This document shows positions 45,991 through 54,353 of a stretch of 64,000 nt of DNA, one piece after another. The notes under the pieces were generated by a model. It saw nothing but the letters and a program-made list of their open reading frames with translations, had not been told where the DNA came from and searched no databases. Made by a program: the position numbers and the translations under genes. The DNA lies in the NCBI RefSeq assembly GCF_007489285.1, contig NZ_VLIY01000007.1:182276-246275 (forward strand), read 5' to 3'. Position 1 is the first letter of the stretch. Every line of letters begins with the position of its first letter. The stretch comes from Skermania sp. ID1734. Its GTDB lineage: Bacteria; Actinomycetota; Actinomycetes; Mycobacteriales; Mycobacteriaceae.

Positions 45991-46229
45991 ACTTGTGGGC
46001 GTCCGCAGTAGGCCGACGGCTAGATCGTTGGATTGTCGAAAGCAGGAAGTTCCGGTATGAGATCGGACCGTCAGCGACGCCTCGCAGTGGCCTGACGCGG
46101 CACCTCACCAGGGACGTTTGCGACCAAGATCGCTTCCGTATACGTTCGAAACGCGTGATCGAATTCGGTTTTTCGTTGTGATGAGCCGACCCCCATTCGG
46201 GCTCCAAGCCCTGAGAAGGAGATCAGCAA

Positions 46230-47633
46230 GTGGTATGCCAGACATTTCCGCCGGCGCCGTTTCAGGTTTGTGGCGCGATCCTCGACAAATACAATTCACT
46301 GGGAGGACCCGGCAGCTTCCTGCTGTTTCCCAAAAGCAATGAGCTCGTGAATCCCGATGGGTTTGGACGACGGTCAGAATTTCTCGGCGGCAACATTTAC
46401 TGGTCGGCCGCGACTGGCGCTCACCCTGTGGCGCACGACTTCTTGACGAAATGGGGAGACTACGGATACGAGGCTGGATTTCTCGGTTATCCCACGTCAG
46501 ACGAGATCGTGCTGAATTCAGGTCGTCGACAAGAGTTCCGGGGTGCCTCGATTTACTGGTCGCCGCTTACCGGTGCGCATAATATCCAAGGGGCCATCAG
46601 GCAGAAGTGGACCGATCTAGGTGCAGATAGAAGTGCGCTCGGGTATCCCACGTCAGACGAGATTGTCACACCGGATGGCGTCGGCCGATGCAACCGGTTC
46701 CAAGCTGGGATGATCTACTGGTCGCCGTCTTCAGGAGCCCATGCGGTGGCTGGTCGGATCCTCGAGGTGTGGTCGCAGGATGGTTATGAGAGAAGCTCCT
46801 ACGGCTACCCGACTTCCGATGCTGTCGCCGTCGACGGCGATCCTGGTGGATCAATCCAACAATTTCAGCACGGTTCGATCTACGTCAACGGGGATTACCT
46901 GCGCGGACTTCTCGTTCCCGCGGAGAGCTTCAAAAGTTATGACACTGCACTGCATCCGTTGTACTGCAAAGACCCATTGCACTCGCCTCCTACTTGTCCT
47001 GTGGATCTGAGCAACTACGACACAATGCCAGACCCTGAAGGGAAACTGTCGCTCGCCAATATCGCCGAAGCCAAACTGGTGGGAGAATACTTCGATCACC
47101 AAAACGAGCCTCACTCAAAGGACCTGTGGGACCACTACTATGAAAACACAGGCACCGATTACATTCTCGACCCACAACTCGTTGATTGTTGGGCAGCCGA
47201 AACATCGAACAATTACCAAGCTCCGAAACCTGCGGCTCCAGCGGCAGTCATCGCGGCGAACAAGGAAGATGTGATCGCCCATGCGATTGATCACGCAGAT
47301 ACGGCGGGACAAGCAGCAAAAGTCCTCGTGAGCACCGACTGGGAGCTTGTCGCTTGCGCCGACCATGACGCGGTGCACTCGCTGGGGCGGTTCCGTTTGT
47401 GCTCTACCACCGCCGCGATAGCGCAACCAGGTCCGCCCGGCGGCCACCAGATCGAACTACGGCAACGCTCGCACGTCTATGACGTCTACGACTATGCCTA
47501 CGGTGATGACACCGGCGGGTTCCCCGCGCAGCAAGGTTCCAACGTCGGGGCAGAAGGGTGTGAGCTAGGCGTTGCGAAGCCATTCCTGATCTGGGGCGAT
47601 GGCGTCGAGCACTCGTGGACCGGCCTCCGATAA
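46230..47633 (+). CDS. Orphan LGFP-repeat module with unknown C-terminal domain, no signal peptide
   Basis: A 467-residue protein that starts directly at the residue block equivalent to about 184 of the 821-residue LGFP-DNase (here CQTFPPAPFQVCGAILDKYN). Four LGFP repeats (LGGPGSFLLFPKSNE, GFLGYPTSDE, SALGYPTSDE, SYGYPTSDA) span about 20-225 and closely follow the DNase protein at the amino-acid level. The C-terminal about 240 residues differ and match no domain I know; they contain DHYYENTGTDYILDPQLVDC and VSTDWELVACADHDAVHSLG. The GTG start has AAGGAG eight bases upstream and a stop just before it, so it is translatable but has no export signal. This is an orphan-cassette architecture. Confidence 0.82.
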   Translation: MVCQTFPPAPFQVCGAILDKYNSLGGPGSFLLFPKSNELVNPDGFGRRSEFLGGNIYWSAATGAHPVAHDFLTKWGDYGYEAGFLGYPTSDEIVLNSGRRQEFRGASIYWSPLTGAHNIQGAIRQKWTDLGADRSALGYPTSDEIVTPDGVGRCNRFQAGMIYWSPSSGAHAVAGRILEVWSQDGYERSSYGYPTSDAVAVDGDPGGSIQQFQHGSIYVNGDYLRGLLVPAESFKSYDTALHPLYCKDPLHSPPTCPVDLSNYDTMPDPEGKLSLANIAEAKLVGEYFDHQNEPHSKDLWDHYYENTGTDYILDPQLVDCWAAETSNNYQAPKPAAPAAVIAANKEDVIAHAIDHADTAGQAAKVLVSTDWELVACADHDAVHSLGRFRLCSTTAAIAQPGPPGGHQIELRQRSHVYDVYDYAYGDDTGGFPAQQGSNVGAEGCELGVAKPFLIWGDGVEHSWTGLR

Positions 47634-47646
47634 GAGGGGCCCGGGC

Positions 47647-48000
47647 GTGGCGACAAGCCAAAGCAATGGCGCCGAGCGGAAGCAGCAGTGGGCCGCAGGG
47701 TGGGGCGTTCTGCTGGGGTTTGTGGTCGGGGCGTTCATCTATCTCCCCGTCACATTGTTTGCAGAGTCGCATCTTCACGTCCCGATACCCGACCCTGGTG
47801 AACCGATCGCCGACGTAGACCGCTCGTACTGGATCCTATGGGGCGTTTCCATTTTCGGGCTTGCACTTCCTGGCCTTCTGGCGAGCATCGTTCCCCGTAC
47901 CCGCAAGGCGGCAATCGGGTATCTCATCACCGTTCTCGTCGTCGGGGGGCTCTTGGCTGCCTGGGTGATCGGTTTCAACCTCGGTCCACCCGCGTGGTGA
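47647..48000 (+). CDS. Three-helix membrane protein, candidate partner of the orphan LGFP module
   Basis: A 117-residue protein with three predicted membrane spans: WGVLLGFVVGAFIYLPVTLF, WILWGVSIFGLALPGLLASI and GYLITVLVVGGLLAAWVIGF. A short extracytoplasmic loop (HVPIPDPGEPIADVDRS) separates spans 1 and 2. GAGGGG lies six bases before the GTG at 47647; an ATG at 47599 would overlap the LGFP gene. It begins 13 bp after the LGFP module stop on the same strand, the place where an immunity gene would sit in a polymorphic-toxin locus. Immunity function is only inferred. Confidence 0.6.
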   Translation: MATSQSNGAERKQQWAAGWGVLLGFVVGAFIYLPVTLFAESHLHVPIPDPGEPIADVDRSYWILWGVSIFGLALPGLLASIVPRTRKAAIGYLITVLVVGGLLAAWVIGFNLGPPAW

Positions 48001-48039
48001 CCATTAGGTAGACCGAATTCGGCCCAACGCTCTGGATCA

Positions 48040-48837
48040 TCATCTGCGGCTTTGTCCGAGTTGGGATTCGCGGATCCGAAATGACTCTCCGGAGGTTATG
48101 ACGATGGCCGCATGATGGAGTAGGCGGTCGAGAATGCTTGCGGCGGTGGTGTGTTCGGGCAGGAACCGGCCCCACTGGTCGAAGGCCCAATGGGATGCCA
48201 CCGCGAGTGAGCGGCGTTCGTAGGCGGCGGCAACGAACCGGAACAGCAGCTGGGTGCCGGTGTCGTCGAGCGGGGCGAAGGCGATCTCGTCGCAGATGAG
48301 CAGGTCGTTGCGCAGCAGCGTGTCGATGACCTTGCCGACGGTGTTGTCGGCCAACCCGCGATAGCGGCTGTCGACCAGGTCGGCGGTGGTGAAGTAGCCC
48401 ACCCTGTATCCCGCGTGCACCGCCGCGACCCCCAACCCGATCAAGGTATGACTCTTACCCGTGCCCGGCGGGCCGATCAGCGCCAGATTCGATTGCGTGC
48501 GAACCCATTCCAGGGTGGCGAGGTGATCGAAGGTTGCCCGCGCAATGGAGGAAGCGGCGACATCGAAGGTGTCGAGGGTTTTGAGCACCGGAAACGCCGC
48601 GGCCTTGAGCCGGCGGGCAGTGTTGGCGGCGTCACGGGCGGCGATTTCGGCCTCGACCAGGGTGCGCAACACCTCCTCGGGCGACCAGCGCTGCGCTTTG
48701 GCGGTCAACAGCACCTCGGCGGCGCTGGCGCGGATGGTGGCCAGCTTCAAACGCCGCAACCCCGAGTCCAAGTCGGCCGGCAGCTGCGCAACACCGTGCG
48801 GGGCAACGCCAGTGGGGTTTTGTTGGGTGCTGGTCAT
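48040..48837 (-). CDS. istB: IS21 helper ATPase IstB
   Basis: A 265-residue AAA+ helper that assists IstA in target-DNA selection. Walker A is NLALIGPPGTGKSHTLIGLG, Walker B is DLLICDEIAFAPLDDTGTQL, and the sensor region is SLAVASHWAFDQWGRF. The N-terminal IstB extension (LRRLKLATIRASAAEVLLTA) is present. The ATG at 48837 overlaps the expected original stop of istA (ATGA), as in functional IS21 elements. It appears intact. Confidence 0.93.
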   Translation of the reverse strand: MTSTQQNPTGVAPHGVAQLPADLDSGLRRLKLATIRASAAEVLLTAKAQRWSPEEVLRTLVEAEIAARDAANTARRLKAAAFPVLKTLDTFDVAASSIARATFDHLATLEWVRTQSNLALIGPPGTGKSHTLIGLGVAAVHAGYRVGYFTTADLVDSRYRGLADNTVGKVIDTLLRNDLLICDEIAFAPLDDTGTQLLFRFVAAAYERRSLAVASHWAFDQWGRFLPEHTTAASILDRLLHHAAIVITSGESFRIRESQLGQSRR

Positions 48838-48904
48838 GACGCCGCGGTCTCCTCATCGTCAGTACTGGCCGGGAGTTTGTAGGCATCCAGCGGGCGCGTC
48901 GGTG

Positions 48905-50356
48905 CTATGGGCAGATCCACCACCAGCGCCTCACCGGCCGGGCGGGGCTGCGGGTCCCAGCACCCGCGGCCAGAGTCGAGCGCACATCGACTGCACGGAA
49001 CCGCCGGAACGCCACCGCGCGGCGCAGCGCGGCCCGCAACGCCTCCTCCCCATGGGCGACCGCCAAGCCCAGCAGCACGTCAAGATCCGCAGACAGGCGG
49101 GTGTTGCCGGCCGCGGCCGAACCGATCAAAAAAGCCTCGGCATCCGCACCGAGCGCGCAGAACCGTTGCTCGCTCACGGTTTTCGGTCTCGGACCCCGGT
49201 TCGGGGTGGCCGGGCGAGCCTTGTCGTAGTGGGCGTCGAGCACGCTGGCGGTGCCGGGCGCGGCCAGCGCATGCTCGGCAACGACCTCACCGGTACTGGG
49301 TTCGACCACCAGTAGCTTTCCGGCGTCGATGACCACGTGCACGGTGGCGCCGATCAACCGGGTCGGCACCGAATAGCGCGCCGAGCCGTAGCGTACGCAC
49401 GAGAGTTTGTCGACCTTGCGGGTGACCGGGGCGGGACCGAACTGTGCCCGCAGCGACGGCAACGGTGACAGCACTTGACGTTCGGCCTGCAATCGTTGCT
49501 GGGGCACCGCGCAAATCTCCGAATGCAGCTGCGCGTTGACCTCCGCACACCACTTGCGCGCGGCCACGTTCGCAGCATGCACATCGACCGGTTTGCCCTC
49601 GTCGGCGTCGGTCAGCAACGGTATCAGCAGGTCTTGCTGGGCATACCCGCAGAGGTTTTCCACGATGCCTTTCGATTCCGGATCCGAGGCGTTGCAGAAA
49701 TCGGGCTTGAACCCGTAATGCGTTGCAAAGCGCACGTATTGGGGTGTGGGGACGACCACGTTGGCGACCACACCGCCCTTGAGGCAGCCCATCCGATCGG
49801 CCAGCACGTTGGCGGGCACGCCACCGATTTCGGCCAGGGCTTCGGCGATCAACGCCAGCGTGGTGGTGGCACGTTCATCACCAGCGAAACGCACGAACCG
49901 CCAACGTGAGAACGCCAGCACCGCGCAGAACAGGTGCAGCCCGGCCCCGGCGTCGACCCAGTCGATCACCAGATACTCACCCGGCGCCCACACGCCGGGT
50001 CGGCGGCCACGGTGATGATCGGTGCGCCACAACGCTTTCTGCTCGGCCACCAGGCGGCGGAAGTTGCGCGCCGAACCCGTGTAACCGGCCGCGCGCGCTT
50101 TCGGCAGCAACCGTTTCGCCGAGATCCGGCCCTTGGACTTCGCGACCCGCTCGGCGACCAGATCGGCGACCGCGTCGTAATTGTGGCCCCGCCGCGCCCG
50201 GGAGCGTGGTCGCTGCCCATTCTGGTCGGCGTCGAACCGCTCGATCACCCGCCGGACCGTCTTGTGCGTGGTGCCGCACAACTCGGCCGCACCCCGATAG
50301 GTGCCGACCTCGCGATAGGCGGAAATGATGTCCATCCGTTCCAACTTTGACTTCAA
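48905..50356 (-). CDS. istA: IS21 transposase IstA, C-terminus frameshifted
   Basis: A 483-residue DDE transposase. The N-terminal HTH is MDIISAYREVGTYRGAAELC. The catalytic core has YLVIDWVDAGAGLHLFCAVL (first Asp), VLADRMGCLKGG (second Asp) and DPESKGIVENLCGYAQQDLL (Glu). The last about 20 residues (ending RRWWWICP) are out of frame. The adjacent frame continues PAGEALVVDLPIAPTRPLDA to a stop at 48834 overlapping the istB start. One C lost in the run around 48950-48965 explains it. The catalytic core is intact, so the effect on activity is unclear. Confidence 0.88.
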   Translation of the reverse strand: MKSKLERMDIISAYREVGTYRGAAELCGTTHKTVRRVIERFDADQNGQRPRSRARRGHNYDAVADLVAERVAKSKGRISAKRLLPKARAAGYTGSARNFRRLVAEQKALWRTDHHRGRRPGVWAPGEYLVIDWVDAGAGLHLFCAVLAFSRWRFVRFAGDERATTTLALIAEALAEIGGVPANVLADRMGCLKGGVVANVVVPTPQYVRFATHYGFKPDFCNASDPESKGIVENLCGYAQQDLLIPLLTDADEGKPVDVHAANVAARKWCAEVNAQLHSEICAVPQQRLQAERQVLSPLPSLRAQFGPAPVTRKVDKLSCVRYGSARYSVPTRLIGATVHVVIDAGKLLVVEPSTGEVVAEHALAAPGTASVLDAHYDKARPATPNRGPRPKTVSEQRFCALGADAEAFLIGSAAAGNTRLSADLDVLLGLAVAHGEEALRAALRRAVAFRRFRAVDVRSTLAAGAGTRSPARPVRRWWWICP

Positions 50357-50455
50357 TGGGTCTCCTGGGTGGTGACGGGGATATGGCTAGCACCAATCAC
50401 CGTCACCACCCAGGCCCTCACGCCCGGGTAGCAACACGCGTCAAAACAAACCGGT

Positions 50456-50545
50456 GGGGACTTTCAGACGGCCACCAACGGGGACCTCACCTGGCCACCG
50501 TTGGGGACCACGAACCGGCCACCAGTGGAGACTTTTCCATGGCCA
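50456..50545. repeat. Four tandem terminal repeats of the IS21 element
   Basis: Units begin GGGGAC or GGAGAC and end near GGCCACC: GGGGACTTTCAGACGGCCAC at 50456, then copies starting at 50480, 50503 and 50527. The spacing is 23-24 bp. They are direct repeats at the transposase end of the element, matching the known organisation of IS21 termini with several transposase-binding sites. Confidence 0.75.
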
Positions 50546-50552
50546 CGGACAC

Positions 50553-51591
50553 CGAGGATCACCTGTACGTCACGCAAGGTCAGGTTCGGATCGCGAGACA
50601 TTCGCAACGCCGCAGTGTGCCGTAGATCGTGCATCGACCAGTTGGTGCCGAGGGTGCTGTTGACACGCCGAAACACTGCGCGCAGCGCATCGTAAGTCAG
50701 TGACTGCTCGGCGAGTCCCGCGCCGCGGTCGCGGCGGCGGATCGTGCGCCAGATCGGCTCGTTCGGCCCGACCGGATCTGCTTGGGCCAGATAGAGCCGC
50801 AGCCATACGAACGCCTCGGCGCTGGCCGGCAGCCACTGTTCGGCTCGGCGGCCCTTGCGGATCACGCGAATGAGTTGATCGCCCCAGTCGATGTCGATCC
50901 CGCGCAGGCCGAGCAGTTCGCTCGCGCGGGCCCCGTTGCTCAGCGTAAGAGCCAGCAGTGCCCGGTCCCGATGCGAGCGCAGCGCGGCGAAGACATCACG
51001 CCATTGCTCATCCGAGAGCGTTCGGGGCCGGCGCTTCGGAATTGGTGGGTTGTATCGCATCCTGCCCTCGCGCAGGAATGGATCCATCGGGTTATGGTGC
51101 GCGTTCGGGCGAGCCCGCATCACACGCTGCACCGGGTTGACCACGGGCCCTTCACCGAGTTCGGCCCAGTATTCATAGAACTCGCGCAACACCGCTAGCG
51201 CGTGCCGGACCGTCCGCGGCTGATAGCGGTCGTTCAGGTAAGCCTTGCGGGTAATCGGGTTGACGGTGCCCGCCGTGGCGGCCGATGTCGTCCGCGCAAC
51301 CGCGCCCGGCTTGGTCGCTGCTGCAAGCCAGAGCGAGTAATCGCGAACGGCGGCCGAGGTGGCGCGCTCCCATGGCACGTCGAGCAATCGCAGCCAACGC
51401 CACCACCGCAGTAAGTCGTAGGCGTAGCTGCGTACGCTGCTCGGGCGGTTGCCGCGGGCCGCAAACTCAACGAGATAGCGGCGGATAGGTTCGACCACCT
51501 CGCCAGCCTCGTCCACGACGAGCCACGGTGTTGGCCCGTCGCATTCGGCCACCGAGCCCCACTTCGGCAGCCGTGGTGTCGATCCGTCCAT
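50553..51591 (-). pseudogene. Tyrosine recombinase truncated by IS21 insertion
   Basis: About 346 residues of a phage-type integrase remain: SAM-like N-terminal domain (PIRRYLVEFAARGNRPSSVR), Arg-I in TLSNGARASELLGLRGIDI and HxxR in WSMHDLRHTAALRMSRDPNL. After LRDVQVILG the reading frame runs into the IS21 terminal repeats, so the last His and the Tyr nucleophile are missing. The lost C-terminus is not found on the other side of the element near 48000. Without Tyr it cannot recombine DNA. Confidence 0.85.
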
Positions 51592-51690
51592 CGGTCACCC
51601 CGTTCGCGAGTCGGTTGTCGCTGAACGAGATCTACGCCGCCGTCTTTTGGTCGGCCACCAGCCCGGCCGGCGTGTCGTTTCTTAGTCCGG

Positions 51691-52752
51691 TCAATACCCC
51701 AATGCCTTGTCGAGCGACACCCGCACCAGAGCGGCCGCAAGGGGAGCACACGCACCGCCCGGCGCGAGCTTTGCGAGCTTTTTCGGATCGTCGGGGAGCC
51801 GCAACTCGCGGGCCACCTCGAGCGCGCGTTCATCGAAATAGGGCCGAACCCACGTCCAGGTGTCCTGCACCTCGCGCAGAAAGATAGCGGCGCCAACGCC
51901 ACCGATCCCCTTGAACTCGGTGAGCAATTCCGTTGCCTGCTCGACGTTTGAGTCCGAGCGTTCGGCTAGCTTGCGCAAGTCTCCCTGGTACTTCTGCTGG
52001 ACCAATTCCGCCGCTTCGTGCAGTCGGGTTGCGGTGCTTTCGTCATACCGCACGTAATGTCCGCGGCCCAACGCGTCGATCACCGATTTTCGCGACGCCT
52101 TACGCGCGCGTTCCGGCGTGCGAAGCCCGGCCGCCAATATTTCTTTCGTTGCCGCGACGGCGATATCGCTGGAGATTCGTGCGCTCAGCAACAACGGCAT
52201 TTCGAGGAGTTGAAACAGTGCCGCAGGCTTGTCTTTTACGGTGATGCCCGCTTCCTGCGCGTAGGTCGGGCTGGCGTTTGCCAGCAACGCGTCAACTGTC
52301 GAACCGGTCGCCTCCGCCATCGGCACTCCTCGCGTCGAGCCTCGTGTGCCCGTGGGGGCCCCGTCCTGGCAGTGCAAACCCGCCCGACGCCCGTGGAGTT
52401 CCAGAATGGCCCGCTCGCGGCTTGTTAAGCCGCCCCAAATGCCATGCGGCTCTTTAGCCTTCACGGCGTACATGCGGCAATTGAGTAGTACTGGACAGGT
52501 GCCGCAGGCCGCTTTGGCTTCCTTTTCCCGTCGGGCGCGTTCGGGCCCGCGCTGGCTGGGCGGGAAGAAAATTGCCGGGTCCATGTTCCGGCACCTGGCT
52601 TCGAGCTGCCAATCCCATTCATCGACGGTAGGGGCCGGTAAGCCGGGTATGCCTTGACGGTATTTGGCGACGAACTTTTCGATTGCCGTCGCAGTCCATC
52701 GCGAATCTCGGAGCAGCTTGATCGACCAGTGCGCGTTGCCGGTGTGAGCCAT
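51691..52752 (-). CDS. WhiB domain fused in frame to HhH-GPD-type DNA repair protein
   Basis: A 353-residue open frame with two parts. Residues about 46-123 are a WhiB [4Fe-4S] domain: Cys 54, 83, 86 and 92 (ARCRNMDPAIFFPPS, AACGTCPVLLNCRMYA) and GIWGGLTSRERAILELHGRR. Residues about 145-353 match the uncharacterised HhH-GPD family (TIGR03252 type) with the hairpin ELLTEFKGIGGVGAAIFLRE at about 276-291. No stop separates them. An internal ATG at 52320 with GAGGAG five bases upstream could also start the repair domain alone (209 residues). The ATG at 52752 has GGGAGG upstream. The fusion may be real or due to loss of a stop. Confidence 0.8.
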   Translation of the reverse strand: MAHTGNAHWSIKLLRDSRWTATAIEKFVAKYRQGIPGLPAPTVDEWDWQLEARCRNMDPAIFFPPSQRGPERARREKEAKAACGTCPVLLNCRMYAVKAKEPHGIWGGLTSRERAILELHGRRAGLHCQDGAPTGTRGSTRGVPMAEATGSTVDALLANASPTYAQEAGITVKDKPAALFQLLEMPLLLSARISSDIAVAATKEILAAGLRTPERARKASRKSVIDALGRGHYVRYDESTATRLHEAAELVQQKYQGDLRKLAERSDSNVEQATELLTEFKGIGGVGAAIFLREVQDTWTWVRPYFDERALEVARELRLPDDPKKLAKLAPGGACAPLAAALVRVSLDKALGY

Positions 52753-52917
52753 CCACTCGCCTCCCGTCACTTGCCGCGCGACGTGCAGCCATTGACGCCG
52801 CACTCCAACCAACGCGGGTCATCCTAATTAGGAGTCCCGTCGGACCATATTGCCGCTGCCACAGATATCGGCCGATTGATTGTGTTCTCGCGACAATGAC
52901 GAGAGGTTCTGCGCGGG

Positions 52918-53709
52918 CTATCCAGTTTTTCGAGTGGTGTTGACGAGCAATAAGTTCGATGTCGCTTTATGTGTGACGGTGTTGGCGGTCGAGCCGAGGA
53001 CTCGGGCCAGTCCGCTCATTCCGCGGTTTCCGATTACCAGCAGGTCATATGCGGCGCCCGCTTCGACAATTGCGTCGGCGGCGTCACCGCCAACCACCTC
53101 CTGGGCCAATTCGGTGGCGCTGTCGAGTTGGCGGGCGACATCGGCGAGCACCTGCTTGCCCGCTGCTTCGTCGGAGTTGGCTGTGATCAGAATGACTTGG
53201 GCGCCAAAGGTTTTCGCGAGCCGGATCCCTTGCTCTGCGGCGAAAATCGACGTGGCCGAGCCGTCGGTGGCTAGCGCGACGGTTTTGAATCCGTCGAGGC
53301 GATTGTGGACGAACAACACGTCCGCGGAGCTGTGATGCGACAGCTGATTGGCAGTGCTACCGGTCAGTCGGCTGGCCGGGCTGCCGAGGCCTCGGGCGCC
53401 GACGACTAGCAGGCTCGGTGGTGACGAAGCCGCGACGTCGGCAAGCACGGTGGCGGCGTCGCCCTTAGCTTCGACGCGTTCGACGGTGTCGATGTCGAAC
53501 TCGCTGAGATCAACGTCGGCGGACTTCGTGGTCATCTGGGCCCACGACTGCTCGCGGGCGCCGGGAACCGCGAGGTCCGGCTTCCATGCCGTCACTACTG
53601 TGACCGGCAGCGACAGGCGCGCTGCAATCGCGCCGCCCACCATGATCGCACTGCGCGACGGCGCCGACCCGTCGGTGCCAATAACGATTCTCGAATATTC
53701 GTCGTGCAT
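52918..53709 (-). CDS. Tandem universal stress protein
   Basis: A 263-residue protein with two Usp domains. Domain 1 is YSRIVIGTDGSAPSRSAIMV to PSLLVVGARGLGSPASRLTG. Domain 2 is FKTVALATDGSATSIFAAEQ to YDLLVIGNRGMSGLARVLGS. Both G-2x-G-9x-G(S/T) ATP-binding loops are present (GARGLGSPASRLTGST, GNRGMSGLARVLGST). Mycobacterial tandem Usps respond to hypoxia, NO or starvation. The gene stands alone between the WhiB-HhH gene and a duplicated small protein. Confidence 0.95.
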   Translation of the reverse strand: MHDEYSRIVIGTDGSAPSRSAIMVGGAIAARLSLPVTVVTAWKPDLAVPGAREQSWAQMTTKSADVDLSEFDIDTVERVEAKGDAATVLADVAASSPPSLLVVGARGLGSPASRLTGSTANQLSHHSSADVLFVHNRLDGFKTVALATDGSATSIFAAEQGIRLAKTFGAQVILITANSDEAAGKQVLADVARQLDSATELAQEVVGGDAADAIVEAGAAYDLLVIGNRGMSGLARVLGSTANTVTHKATSNLLLVNTTRKTG

Positions 53710-53776
53710 GTGCCGCTCCTTGTTTGGGTGCCGCGACTTTCGTCAGGCGACGAGGATTTCGAGAGAGTTGCCGTCG

Positions 53777-54235
53777 CTAGGCGAGTTTGCGAATTGTATT
53801 CCAGGCACCGCTTCCAGCGCTGCGAGCTGAGTCTATTGACGTGACGACGGTTGAGGCGGCGTCGACCGCCAAGGTGAAGGCTGGTCGAACGTCGTCACCG
53901 AGCGCGTCGGCAAGAGCGCCGACATCGTGAACTGCGGTCGACCACGATTCCGCGACCGACATTTCGCCGTCGCTCGCGTCAGGTTCGACTACGCCGATCT
54001 CCACCGAATCGGTTGCTCGCTGCTGGTCGTTATTGACGAGGATGGTCACCGCGCGACGGAGTTCTGATCCAGCGTTTCTGGCCGACTCGACGGCGGCTGC
54101 GAAATTGCCGACCGTAGTGACAGCGAATTCCGCACCGGGCTGAATTCGCTCACCGAGCGCATCCACCAACGCGCCCATATCGCGAGCGGCGTCACTCAGT
54201 GAATCGCGAACTGTTGTTTGCGTCGCATCGGTCAT
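53777..54235 (-). CDS. Internally duplicated small acidic protein
   Basis: A 152-residue soluble protein of unknown function. Two copies of a roughly 45-residue helical unit are visible: DMGALVDALGERIQPGAEFA with AAVESARNAGSELRR, and DVGALADALGDDVRPAFTLA with TSIDSARSAGSGAWN. The unit is not one I can name. It is divergent from the WS/DGAT gene across 268 bp that contain two inverted repeats, and near a universal stress protein gene, so a stress context is possible. Confidence 0.72.
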   Translation of the reverse strand: MTDATQTTVRDSLSDAARDMGALVDALGERIQPGAEFAVTTVGNFAAAVESARNAGSELRRAVTILVNNDQQRATDSVEIGVVEPDASDGEMSVAESWSTAVHDVGALADALGDDVRPAFTLAVDAASTVVTSIDSARSAGSGAWNTIRKLA

Positions 54236-54299
54236 TGTCGAGACTCCATTGTCGCTTCGGTTCGGGCACTGGCAGCGAGTCGACGGGCCCGTCGAGTGA

Positions 54300-54353
54300 C
54301 GCTTGCACGTATCGATAGTAACACATGCGCAAGCGGTGTAAACGTTGATTACA
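54300..54353. promoter_or_regulatory. Inverted repeats between the duplicated small protein and WS/DGAT genes
   Basis: CGCTTGC (54300-54306) and GCAAGCG (54329-54335) are exact inverses across 22 bases containing the palindrome ATCGAT. Next to it TGTAA (54337-54341) and TTACA (54349-54353) form a second inverted repeat with centre AACGTTG-like sequence. Their position in the divergent intergenic region suggests a shared operator. The rest of the 268 bp shows no further gene. Confidence 0.45.

Larger units (their letters stand above)
48040..50553 (-). mobile_element. IS21-family insertion element (istA-istB), inserted in an integrase gene
   Basis: The element carries istA and istB in the usual overlapping order. 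The right end holds four tandem copies of a 23-24-bp repeat (50456-50545), as in IS21-type multiple terminal binding sites, and interrupts the tyrosine recombinase reading frame at about 50553. The left end is not identified: no inverse copy of the repeat is visible between 47980 and 48040, so the left boundary is set at the istB stop and may be truncated. Confidence 0.75.

Noticed and set aside
47980..48040. Left terminal inverted repeat of the IS21 element
   Set aside because: No inverse of the GGGGAC/GGCCACC repeat is present here; the left end remains undefined.
50456..50545. Tandem repeats as a CRISPR array
   Set aside because: Only four contiguous copies without unique spacers, at the end of an IS21 element; they fit transposase-binding sites. 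No CRISPR or cas genes are visible in the window.
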